NCBI GenBank assembly: GCA_025463615.1
Contig: JAODAU010000452.1
Coordinates: 1 to 10,386 of the forward strand
Source of the DNA: Microbacteriaceae bacterium
Lineage (GTDB): Bacteria > Actinomycetota > Actinomycetes > Actinomycetales > Microbacteriaceae
Direction: 5' to 3'
DNA: 10,386 nt
The notes under the pieces are model-generated. The model was not told the DNA's origin. It saw only the letters and a program-made list of their open reading frames with translations, and made no database searches. The first letter of the stretch is position 1. Every line of letters begins with the position of its first letter. Position numbers and translations under genes: made by a program. Shown piece after piece: positions 1 through 6,347 of this stretch.

Positions 1-795
1 ATCGTCGAGAACCTGTTCTACTCGTTCACCGACTGGACGGGATTCGGCTCCGAGTTCTCCTTCATCGGGGTGCAGAACTTCGTGCGGCTGTTCGCGGACC
101 AGCAGACGCTGCAGGCGTTCTGGAACACGATCGTGTTCACCGTCTGCAACGCGCCCCTCCAGATCGGGCTCGGGCTGCTGCTCGCCGTGACGCTGAAGAG
201 GCCCGGCAGGTTCATCAGCGTGCTGCGCACGATCATCGTGCTGCCGATCGCGATCAGCGGCGTCGTGCTCGGCTTCCTCGGCACCGTCATCTTCGATCCC
301 AACTCCGGCATCCTGCGGGCGATGTCCGAGGCCCCCGGTCTCGGATTCCTCGCGCAGAACTGGCTCGGCAACGCCAACCTGGCGATGGCCAGTGTGGTCG
401 CCATGAACCTCTGGCAGTGGACCGGGTTCACGATGCTGATCTTCCTCGCGGGGCTGTCCACGATCCCCTCGGAGCTCTACGAAGCCGCCACCCTGGACGG
501 CGCGGGGCCGTGGGCGCAGTTCCGCACCATCACCTGGCCGCTGCTCGCCCCCGCAGCGACCATCAACATCGTGCTCACCCTGATCGGCGGATTCAAAGTG
601 TTCGACATCATCTACGTGCTCACCCAGGGCGGCCCGGGGACGGCGACGGAGTCGATCGTGATGCGGGTCACCTCGGAGGGCGGGTTCGCCCGGTTCGGGT
701 ACGCCTCGGCCATCGACTTCACGCTCACCGCGGTCATCCTGGTCGTGGCCCTCGTATCGCTCGTGCTCCTGCGCCGGCGGGAGATCGACGCATGA
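1..795 (+). CDS. Carbohydrate ABC transporter permease, MalF/UgpA type (5' partial)
   Basis: This is one of two inner-membrane channel subunits of a CUT1-type sugar ABC importer. The reading frame is open from base 1 with no start in view, so the N-terminus lies to the left. 264 residues are visible against roughly 290-310 usual for the family, so only the cytoplasmic tail and first membrane helix should be missing. The visible part has several hydrophobic segments and the EAA loop that docks on the ATPase: E-A-A at fragment residues 161-163, G167, I177 and P180, followed by a TWPLL stretch. An N-P/A-F-W-N-T-type segment (AFWNTIVFT) opens the permease domain. The stop codon overlaps the next start by ATGA (792-795), so the two permeases are translationally coupled. 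Family assignment is firm. The substrate cannot be read from the sequence; the neighbouring glycosidases suggest an oligosaccharide. Confidence 0.93.
   Translation: MVENLFYSFTDWTGFGSEFSFIGVQNFVRLFADQQTLQAFWNTIVFTVCNAPLQIGLGLLLAVTLKRPGRFISVLRTIIVLPIAISGVVLGFLGTVIFDPNSGILRAMSEAPGLGFLAQNWLGNANLAMASVVAMNLWQWTGFTMLIFLAGLSTIPSELYEAATLDGAGPWAQFRTITWPLLAPAATINIVLTLIGGFKVFDIIYVLTQGGPGTATESIVMRVTSEGGFARFGYASAIDFTLTAVILVVALVSLVLLRRREIDA
779..783 (+). promoter_or_regulatory. Ribosome binding site of the second permease
   Basis: GGGAG lies inside the end of the first permease gene, 8 nt before the ATG at 792. It supports this internal start rather than the longer frame that opens upstream. Confidence 0.6.
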
Positions 796-1643
796 GCGCG
801 AACCGCTCTCAGCGGCGGGCGCGGACGCGTGCCGTCGAGCTCGTGCGGCTGCTGCCGGCCATCGTCTGGGCCGTCATCATCCTGGTGCCGCTGGTCTTCC
901 TCGTCTTCATCTCGGTGCGAACGACGGCGGCGTACGGCCGCGCGCCGCTCGCGTTCCCGGAGTCGCTCGAGATCGGCAACTACGTCACGGCGTGGAACCA
1001 GGGCGCGATCCCGATCGCGTTCGTCAACACCCTGGTCATCACGGCGGCCTCCATCGTGGGAGTGGTGGTGCTCGCCTCGCTCGCCGCGTACGGGATCGCG
1101 CGCTGGCTCGGCCCCGGCGGCGGCGGGTTCTACGTCTACTTCGTGCTCGGGCTCATCGTGCCGTTCCAGTTGGGGCTACCCCTCCTCTTCAAGATCTTCG
1201 CCGGCGCCGGTCTGACCGACACCCTCCCCGGAGTGATCATCGTGCAGGTCGGTGCAGGCCTGCCCCTTGCGGTGTTCCTCTATACGGGCTTCCTCCGCTC
1301 GGTGCCCCTGGAGCTGGAGGAGGCGGCGCGCATCGACGGCGCCGGCGATGTCCGCACGTTCGTCAGCATCGTGTTCCCGCTGCTGCGACCGGTGACCGCG
1401 ACCGTGGTGATCCTCACCGCGATCACCGTCTGGAACGACCTGGTGGTGTCGCTCTTCTTCCTCTCCACGCCGGGCAACCAGACGCTGCCGTTGGCCACGA
1501 TCGGATTCCGCAGCATCATCTCCAACAACCAGCCGGTGATCTTCGCCTGCGCGGTCATCACCGTGCTCCCGATCATCGTGCTGTTCATCGTGCTTCAGCG
1601 GTTCTTCATCTCGGGTCTCACCCAGGGCGCGCTCCGCGGCTGA
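792..1643 (+). CDS. Carbohydrate ABC transporter permease, MalG/UgpE type
   Basis: This is the second membrane subunit of the CUT1 sugar importer, 283 residues, a normal length for MalG-like proteins. A basic N-terminal tail (residues 1-14) precedes the first membrane helix at about 19-41. A family-typical N-Y segment follows at 63-64, then further hydrophobic helices. The EAA loop reads E-E-A-A-R-I-D-G-A with E177-A179, G183, I193 and P196. The C-terminus ends QRFFISGLTQGALRG (269-283), the characteristic MalG tail. The ATG overlaps the upstream stop as ATGA and has a GGGAG motif 8 nt ahead. Neither the ATPase nor the binding protein is in the window; actinobacteria often use a shared MsiK-type ATPase encoded elsewhere. 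The gene is followed after 35 nt by the GH99-like gene, probably on the same transcript. Sugar specificity is unknown. Confidence 0.95.
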   Translation: MSANRSQRRARTRAVELVRLLPAIVWAVIILVPLVFLVFISVRTTAAYGRAPLAFPESLEIGNYVTAWNQGAIPIAFVNTLVITAASIVGVVVLASLAAYGIARWLGPGGGGFYVYFVLGLIVPFQLGLPLLFKIFAGAGLTDTLPGVIIVQVGAGLPLAVFLYTGFLRSVPLELEEAARIDGAGDVRTFVSIVFPLLRPVTATVVILTAITVWNDLVVSLFFLSTPGNQTLPLATIGFRSIISNNQPVIFACAVITVLPIIVLFIVLQRFFISGLTQGALRG

Positions 1644-1662
1644 CACGCATGACACTCTCTTC

Positions 1663-1668
1663 GAAAGG
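1663..1668 (+). promoter_or_regulatory. Ribosome binding site of the GH99-like gene
   Basis: GAAAGG ends 10 nt before the ATG at 1679. It favours that start over an in-frame ATG at 1649, which has no comparable motif and would add ten polar residues. Confidence 0.5.
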
Positions 1669-1678
1669 CAACCAACGC

Positions 1679-2839
1679 ATGACCCGTCCCACTGTCCTGG
1701 CCTACTACTTCCCGGGATGGCACCCAGACGAACGACTCTCGGAGCGCTACGGCGAGGGTTGGACGGAGTGGGACCTCCTGAGGGCCGCCCGCCCGCGCTT
1801 CCCCGGTCACCGCCAGCCGAGGGTGCCCGCGGACGGATACCTGGACGAGTCGGACCCCGCGGTGATGGCGGGCAAGGTCGACCTGGCCGCCGACCACGGC
1901 GTCGACGCCTTCCTCTTCGACTTCTACTGGCACGATGACGGCCCGTTCCTCGAGGGCGCGCTCTACCGCGGCTACCTCGAGGCGCCGAACAGGGACCGGA
2001 TCGGGTTCGCGCTGATGTGGGCGAACCACGACTGGGTGGAGATCTTCCCCGCCGACCACGACGAGCACGCGGTGATCACGCCGGGCGCGGTGGGCAGACC
2101 CGCCTTCGACGCCATGGTCGACCACGTGATCGAGCACTATTTCTCCCAGCCGGAGTACCTGACGGTCGACGGCAAGCCGTTCTTCTCGATCTACGAGATC
2201 GGGTCGCTCATCGAGGGGCTCGGCGGGGTCGAGGAGGCACGCGCCGCCCTCGAGGACTTCCACCGCAAGACCGTGGCCGCCGGGCATCCGGGACTGTACC
2301 TGGATGCCACGGTCTGGGGTTTCGGCGTGCTCCCCGGCGCCGTCACGACCGCGGAGCCCGAGGAGCTGATCCGCACCCTCGGCTTCGCCTCCGCGAGCTC
2401 GTACGTATGGGTGCATCACAGCGACGTCTCCGCCAAGTCGTTCCCGGTCGTGGAGTGGGACGCGGTGGCGGATGACGCGTTCGACGCGTACGCGCGCTAT
2501 GCGACCGAGCTCGGCGTGCCGTTCATCCCGAACGTCACCGTCGGGTGGGACTCGAGCCCGCGCACCGACCAGGGGCTGCCGTTCCAGCCGGTCGGATACC
2601 CCTGGTATCCCGTGATGGACGCCTCGCCGGCCCAGTTCGAGCGCGGGTTGAGACGCGCCGTCGAACTCCTCGACGGGCACGACCTGGCGCACCCGATGCT
2701 CACCATCAACGCCTGGAACGAGTGGACCGAGGGTTCCGCACTCGAACCGGACACCGAGCACGGCACGGGCTACCTCGATGCGCTGCGAACCGTGCTCGGC
2801 ACCGCATCCGAGGCGGCGCGGAACGAGGATGTCGCCTGA
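1679..2839 (+). CDS. GH99-like / WbsX-family protein
   Basis: This 386-residue protein has the Glyco_tran_WbsX fold, annotated as 'glycoside hydrolase family 99-like'. It opens with a strand ending YYFPGWHPDE (residues 9-18), then GWTEW (27-31), a typical F-x-G-H-x-Q-P segment (41-47), D-F-Y-W (81-84) and M-W-A-N-H-D-W (113-119). Near the C-terminus is N-A-W-N-E-W-T-E-G (344-352) followed by L-E-P-D (355-358). True GH99 endo-alpha-mannosidases carry two catalytic glutamates three residues apart in an EWHEG-type motif; here E348 and E351 keep that spacing but the histidine is threonine. No signal peptide is visible, so it is probably cytoplasmic. WbsX homologues are often tied to polysaccharide synthesis, but the position behind two sugar permeases argues for catabolism. 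The exact reaction is unknown. Its last 70 nt overlap the convergent beta-propeller gene. Confidence 0.85.
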   Translation: MTRPTVLAYYFPGWHPDERLSERYGEGWTEWDLLRAARPRFPGHRQPRVPADGYLDESDPAVMAGKVDLAADHGVDAFLFDFYWHDDGPFLEGALYRGYLEAPNRDRIGFALMWANHDWVEIFPADHDEHAVITPGAVGRPAFDAMVDHVIEHYFSQPEYLTVDGKPFFSIYEIGSLIEGLGGVEEARAALEDFHRKTVAAGHPGLYLDATVWGFGVLPGAVTTAEPEELIRTLGFASASSYVWVHHSDVSAKSFPVVEWDAVADDAFDAYARYATELGVPFIPNVTVGWDSSPRTDQGLPFQPVGYPWYPVMDASPAQFERGLRRAVELLDGHDLAHPMLTINAWNEWTEGSALEPDTEHGTGYLDALRTVLGTASEAARNEDVA

Positions 2840-3780
2840 CGCTGGCCGTCGAGTTCGAGCCGGGTCTCGCGCCCTCCGATCACCCACTCCGTGAGGTACA
2901 CGGTGCCGTCGTCGCGCACCGCGATGCCGTGCGGGCTGTTCAGGATGCCGTCGACCAGCGCGGGGCGCCGGGCCGCGCCGCCGTCCCGCTCGTCGTTCGG
3001 CCAGCCCGGCCGGGAGTGGGTCGCCGGGTCGATGGGGATGATGGCCGTGACGCGATCCGCCGGATCGACCGCGAGGAGGGCGCCGAACAGGTCGGTGACG
3101 AGCAGCTCGGCGCCGCGCACGGCGATCGAGCTGGGGCTCGTCATGACCGGGTCCTCCAGCGCGCGCACGAACGACCCGTCGAGGTCGAACCACACGAGCC
3201 GACGGTTGCCGCGATCCGCGACGACGATGATCGGCTCACCGCCCCGCGTGTCCACCGCCACGCCGTGCGGGCAGTCGAAGGCTGCGCCCGATTCCGAGCC
3301 ATCGATGGTCAGCGACGAGCCATCCGGGCGCACCAGGTGCACCAGGCTCTCGCCGTACCCGTCCGCGATCCAGAGGTCGCCCCGATGCGGGCCGGCGGTG
3401 ACGATCGCCAACGATGTCGGCGCCCAGCGCTCCGATTCGCCTGCGGGAATACCCGGCCGGCGGATGCGCCGGGTGCTCCGGGTCGCGACATCGAGCGCGA
3501 GCACCTGGCCGCCGGGATCCGCGATCCAGAGCGTGCCGGGGTCGATCGACGGCTCCGAGAGGATGCCGTGGCACTCGGCGGTCGGCGTCGCGATCCGCTC
3601 GACCGCGCCGGTCGCCTCGTCGATGAGCGCCACCCCGCCCCCGCCGCGCTGGGCCACCACGAGTCGGCCGTCGGCGGCGATCGCGGCACCGGAGTGCGAC
3701 CAGGCGTCGGGTCGATCGTCGAGGTCGTGCCGCAGCGTCGTCCACCGGGTGCGGCGGCCCGAATCAGTGGTCAGTTCCAC
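2770..3780 (-). CDS. NHL/SMP-30-like beta-propeller protein, coupled to the P450
   Basis: This 336-residue protein looks like a six-bladed beta-propeller of the NHL/SMP-30 kind. Repeating blade signatures include LWIAD at 84-88 and 136-140, HGVAVD at 172-177, an NHL-like ADRGNRRLVWFD at 188-199, LLVTD at 226-230, and HGIAVRDDGTVYLTEW at 284-299. Histidines 71, 172 and 284, each followed by glycine, recur at equivalent blade positions, as in metal-binding propeller lactonases and amidating lyases. No signal peptide is seen. The chosen start is GTG at 3780, which overlaps the P450 stop by 10 nt; a longer open frame runs on to 3939, but its added residues are Arg/Ala-rich shadow sequence of the P450 gene. 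The last 22 residues lie in the overlap with the GH99-like gene and look like a non-conserved tail. It could be a lactonase/hydrolase acting on the P450 product, or only a binding or scaffold protein. Confidence 0.8.
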   Translation of the reverse strand: MELTTDSGRRTRWTTLRHDLDDRPDAWSHSGAAIAADGRLVVAQRGGGGVALIDEATGAVERIATPTAECHGILSEPSIDPGTLWIADPGGQVLALDVATRSTRRIRRPGIPAGESERWAPTSLAIVTAGPHRGDLWIADGYGESLVHLVRPDGSSLTIDGSESGAAFDCPHGVAVDTRGGEPIIVVADRGNRRLVWFDLDGSFVRALEDPVMTSPSSIAVRGAELLVTDLFGALLAVDPADRVTAIIPIDPATHSRPGWPNDERDGGAARRPALVDGILNSPHGIAVRDDGTVYLTEWVIGGRETRLELDGQRQATSSFRAASDAVPSTVRSASR

Positions 3781-4958
3781 GCGACCATCACCGCCCCGGC
3801 CTCGTAGGTGGCCACGGGGTTCGCGAACGGCAGGGGCTCGAGCTGGTCGGCGTGCATGAGCCTGAGGTCGGGCGCCGCGGCGATCAGCTGCCCGATCCCT
3901 TCGCGGATCTCGAGGCGCGCGAGCTGCTGGCCCACGCATCCGTGCGGTCCGTGGCCGAAGCCGAGGTGGCCGAACGCGTCACGCGTGATGTCGAACTCGT
4001 CGGGCTGCTCGTACTGGCGCTCGTCGTGGTTGGCGGCGACCGGTGAGACCGCGACCGTCGTGCCCGCGGGGATCGCCGTTTCGTCCAGCTCGACATCCTC
4101 GGTGGCGGTGCGGGGGAACAGTGTCACGAACATCGCGCCGACCCGCATGAACTCCTCGACCGCGGTCGTCATATGCTCCGGCCCGTCGCGCAGGATCGCG
4201 AGCTGGTCGGGATGGGTGAGCAGCGCCGTCATGGCGGTGGAGATGAGGTATGCCACGGAGTCGCGGCCCGAGGTCATCAGCACGAACAGGACGCCCTCGA
4301 CCTCGGACCGCGTCCATTCGCCGGCGAGCAGGTGAGTGGCGACATCCTCGCCCGGGTCGTGCTCCCTGGCGTCGAGCACCCGCCGCACGAAGTCGAACTG
4401 CTGCTGCAGGGTCGTCTGTTCCGTGACGAAGAGCGTGGCGAACTCGGGATGCAGCTCCGTCGGCACACCGAGCACGAGGCAGTGGGTGCGGGCAGAGATG
4501 GGTGTCGCGTAGTGCTCGAAGAGGTCCGCGGGCTCGGCGCGGGCGAGGAACTCCTCCAGCTGGGACCGGACGATCTCGCGCACCGCCTCCTCGCGGGCGC
4601 GCACCGCGCGCACCGAGAACTGCGAAAGCACGGCCCGCCGCATCCGAAGGTGCTGATCGCCGTCCAGCGACAACAGGTTCGCGACCTCGAGGGAGGCCTT
4701 CGCGGCCGCGTCGAGAGGGCTCGGCTCGCTCTCGGGCATGGGGTGGGGCAACCGCGACACGGTGAGCGTGAACCGGGGGTCGGCGAGCACGTCGCGTGCG
4801 AGGGCGTGCCGGGTGACGATGAGGCCCTCGTGCCCGTCAGGGTAATGGAGCGGGGTGGCCGGCGCCTCGTCGCGCCACACGGCGAGCGTCGGGGATGGCG
4901 CGAGCGGCGTGCCATCGGTGGGCAGGGTGCGATCGCCGTGGAAGGGGCAGCCGGTCAT
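3771..4958 (-). CDS. Cytochrome P450 (class I, ferredoxin-dependent)
   Basis: This is a soluble bacterial P450 of 395 residues, the usual length, with no membrane anchor. The heme loop is F-G-H-G-P-H-G-C-V-G at 334-343, making Cys341 the thiolate ligand. The K-helix E-x-x-R is E269-R272, followed by PRTA at 282-285 and a P-D-E-F-D-I-x-R meander at 319-326. The C-helix heme-propionate region is H103-L-R-M-R-R. The I-helix oxygen-activation motif is S-G-R-D-S at 230-234, so the acid (D233) is kept but the usual threonine is serine (S234). The start overlaps the reductase stop by ATGA and has GAGAGG about 8 nt upstream. The gene is third in a ferredoxin-reductase-P450-propeller operon, so its redox partners are supplied together with it. 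The substrate is not deducible; the sugar-gene context raises hydroxylation or O-demethylation of a carbohydrate as a possibility. Confidence 0.97.
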   Translation of the reverse strand: MTGCPFHGDRTLPTDGTPLAPSPTLAVWRDEAPATPLHYPDGHEGLIVTRHALARDVLADPRFTLTVSRLPHPMPESEPSPLDAAAKASLEVANLLSLDGDQHLRMRRAVLSQFSVRAVRAREEAVREIVRSQLEEFLARAEPADLFEHYATPISARTHCLVLGVPTELHPEFATLFVTEQTTLQQQFDFVRRVLDAREHDPGEDVATHLLAGEWTRSEVEGVLFVLMTSGRDSVAYLISTAMTALLTHPDQLAILRDGPEHMTTAVEEFMRVGAMFVTLFPRTATEDVELDETAIPAGTTVAVSPVAANHDERQYEQPDEFDITRDAFGHLGFGHGPHGCVGQQLARLEIREGIGQLIAAAPDLRLMHADQLEPLPFANPVATYEAGAVMVAWN

Positions 4959-6085
4959 GCGAGGGTCCTCTCGGGTGGGGTGCTCGCGGAGCGAGCGATG
5001 CGGAATTCGCGCGGCATGTTCCAGCCGACGAGTCCCTCGGTCCGTCCCTCTCGCCGCGCCGCGATCACGAAGCGATCGCCGTCGGCGTCGCCCGCGACGG
5101 TCTCGAGTTCGGCATCGGGGCCGATGCGACCGTGCACAAGGATGCGCGTGCCGAACAGGGTGGTCCAGAAGAACGGCGTGATCGCGTCGGACGCGGCGCC
5201 GGTGACGAGCCGCCTGGCCACCGCCTGCGCCTGCTCGATAGCGTTCTGCTGGTGCTCGACGCGCGTCGGCGCGCCGGTGGAGGCATCCACCCAGGCGGCC
5301 ACGTCACCGACGGCGTGGATGTTGTCGCCCGCGCGCCCGCTCTCGTCGCAGACGACGCCGTCGGAGAGGTCGAGGCCCGAGCCGCTCAGCCATTCGACGG
5401 CGGGCTTGCATCCGATCGCCGCGACGACGACGTCGGCCGGAACCCGGATGCCGGAATCGAGCGTCACTCCGGCAGCGTCGGCCGACGCCACGACAGCGCA
5501 CGTCTGCACCCGTACGCCGTTCGCCGAGAGCAGCGCGGCGATGCGGCCGGACATCCGCGTGCCCAGCGCCCCGAGGCTCAGGCTGTCGCGCCGGGCGAGC
5601 AGCGTCACCTCGAGGTCGGCGGACCGCGCCGCGGATGCCAGCTCGCACGCGAGGATGCCCGCGCCGATGATCGCGACCCGCTCCGCCCCGGCGAAGGCGC
5701 CGCGCAGCTCGAGCGCATCGTCGATGGTGCGCAGGCTGCGCACGCCCGCGAGCGCGGGCCGGCGGGCGGTCGCACCGGTGGCGATCACGAGTTCGTCGTA
5801 GTGAAGGGTGGTCGCGCTCAAGTGGACTTCGCGGCGCGCACGGTCGAGGGCCGTCGCTTTCGCGCCGAGAAGCAGTTCGATGTCGAGCCTCGCGAGCTCG
5901 GCGTCATCCCGGATCCGCGCGTCATCGCGCTCGCCCGCCAGCACCTGCTTGGAGAGCATCGGCCGGCTGTACGGCACGTGCGATTCGCCGCCCACGAGCG
6001 TGATGCGCCCGGTGAATCCCTCGTCGCGCAGCGCCTCGGCGGTGGTGAGGCCGGCGAGGGAGGCCCCGACGATCGCGACGTGCAC
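4955..6085 (-). CDS. FAD-dependent NAD(P)H:ferredoxin reductase
   Basis: This 376-residue flavoprotein is of the rubredoxin/putidaredoxin-reductase type and passes electrons from NAD(P)H to the ferredoxin encoded just upstream. The N-terminal dinucleotide fold has V-G-A-S-L-A-G-L (6-13) for FAD, then PYSRPMLSK (38-46) and ATGA (102-105). A second Rossmann motif G-A-G-I-L-A-C-E-L-A (141-150) binds NAD(P)H; its third glycine position is alanine (A146). The FAD-closing motif A-V-G-D is at 258-261 and R-V-E-H-x-x-N-A at 275-282. The C-terminal reductase domain contains TPFFW at 303-307. The start is GTG at 6085, chosen because the beta-strand begins at once and GGAG sits 7 nt ahead; a longer frame up to 6202 adds only Arg/Ser/Pro-rich sequence overlapping the ferredoxin gene. 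It lies 4 nt after the ferredoxin stop and shares ATGA with the P450. Cytoplasmic. Confidence 0.95.
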   Translation of the reverse strand: MHVAIVGASLAGLTTAEALRDEGFTGRITLVGGESHVPYSRPMLSKQVLAGERDDARIRDDAELARLDIELLLGAKATALDRARREVHLSATTLHYDELVIATGATARRPALAGVRSLRTIDDALELRGAFAGAERVAIIGAGILACELASAARSADLEVTLLARRDSLSLGALGTRMSGRIAALLSANGVRVQTCAVVASADAAGVTLDSGIRVPADVVVAAIGCKPAVEWLSGSGLDLSDGVVCDESGRAGDNIHAVGDVAAWVDASTGAPTRVEHQQNAIEQAQAVARRLVTGAASDAITPFFWTTLFGTRILVHGRIGPDAELETVAGDADGDRFVIAARREGRTEGLVGWNMPREFRIARSASTPPERTLA

Positions 6086-6089
6086 GGCG

Positions 6090-6281
6090 CTACTCCGAGA
6101 GGCGGATGGCGCGCGCCGGGCAGAGCGAGGCCGCGCGGCGGGCGAGCGGCCGTTCGGCCTCGGACGGATCGGGCTCCAGCACCATGACGATCCCGTCGTC
6201 ATCCTGGTCGAACAGCTCGCCGGCGGCGAGAACGCACTGCCCTGCCCCGACGCAGGCCGACGTATCGGCGATGATGTGCAC
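6090..6281 (-). CDS. Small [3Fe-4S]-type ferredoxin for the P450
   Basis: This is a 63-residue one-cluster ferredoxin, the electron carrier between the reductase and the P450. The ligand pattern is C10-V-G-A-G-Q-C16 followed by C54-P55, that is C-x5-C-x37-C-P, with Ala13 where a [4Fe-4S] ferredoxin would have its second cysteine. Three cysteines with a replaced second ligand are typical of the ferredoxins that serve actinobacterial P450s. An acidic stretch (D25-D29) follows the first two ligands. The start is taken as GTG at 6281 because family members begin immediately before the first beta-strand and GAGGAG lies 4 nt upstream; GTG at 6293 or TTG at 6305 would add four to eight residues. It is the first gene of the operon and reads away from the divergent AraC gene. 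Other P450-like redox enzymes could share it. Confidence 0.93.
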   Translation of the reverse strand: MHIIADTSACVGAGQCVLAAGELFDQDDDGIVMVLEPDPSEAERPLARRAASLCPARAIRLSE

Positions 6282-6347
6282 GCGGCTCCTCACTGATGTC
6301 CTCAATGCAATATCCGCTTATTCAGGGCGGGTTTCTAGGGGTATGTT
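6282..6347. promoter_or_regulatory. Divergent promoter region between the P450 operon and the araC-type gene
   Basis: This 66-bp gap between two diverging genes is the only place in the window where the ferredoxin-reductase-P450-propeller operon can start, so its promoter and any AraC-type operator should lie here. Its centre (6304-6323) is noticeably AT-rich (13 of 20 bases) for this genome. On the plus strand TTATTC (6318-6323) and TATGTT (6342-6347) are 18 bp apart and could be weak -35/-10 boxes, which would place transcription start near the ATG at 6354. No convincing long inverted or direct repeat for the regulator was found by eye. The promoter function is inferred from gene layout. 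Confidence 0.5.
6286..6291 (-). promoter_or_regulatory. Ribosome binding site of the ferredoxin gene
   Basis: GAGGAG on the minus strand lies 4 nt before the GTG at 6281. It is the strongest Shine-Dalgarno match in the operon and decides against the upstream GTG/TTG starts. The spacing is somewhat short. Confidence 0.5.

Noticed and set aside
1644..1678. Possible terminator or promoter between the second permease and the GH99-like gene
   Set aside because: The 35-nt gap shows no stable GC-rich hairpin with a T-run and no convincing promoter boxes. Read-through within one operon is simpler.
2770..2839. Frameshift or sequencing error at the GH99-like/propeller junction
   Set aside because: Both proteins keep their family motifs up to near the junction, and the GH99-like protein ends at a normal distance after its LEPD motif. 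An overlap is plausible without an error, so it is reported as a finding instead.
3781..3939. N-terminal extension of the propeller protein up to 3939
   Set aside because: The added 53 residues are Arg/Ala/Pro-rich out-of-frame reading of the P450 C-terminal coding region. The GTG at 3780, just overlapping the P450 stop, fits the operon style.
4173..6187. Long plus-strand frames opposite the P450 and reductase genes
   Set aside because: They are low-complexity shadows of the two well-supported minus-strand enzymes, with no recognisable domain or sensible ribosome binding site.
6086..6202. N-terminal extension of the ferredoxin reductase up to 6202
   Set aside because: It overlaps most of the ferredoxin gene and encodes Ser/Arg/Pro-rich sequence before the FAD-binding strand. 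GTG at 6085 with GGAG upstream is a better start.
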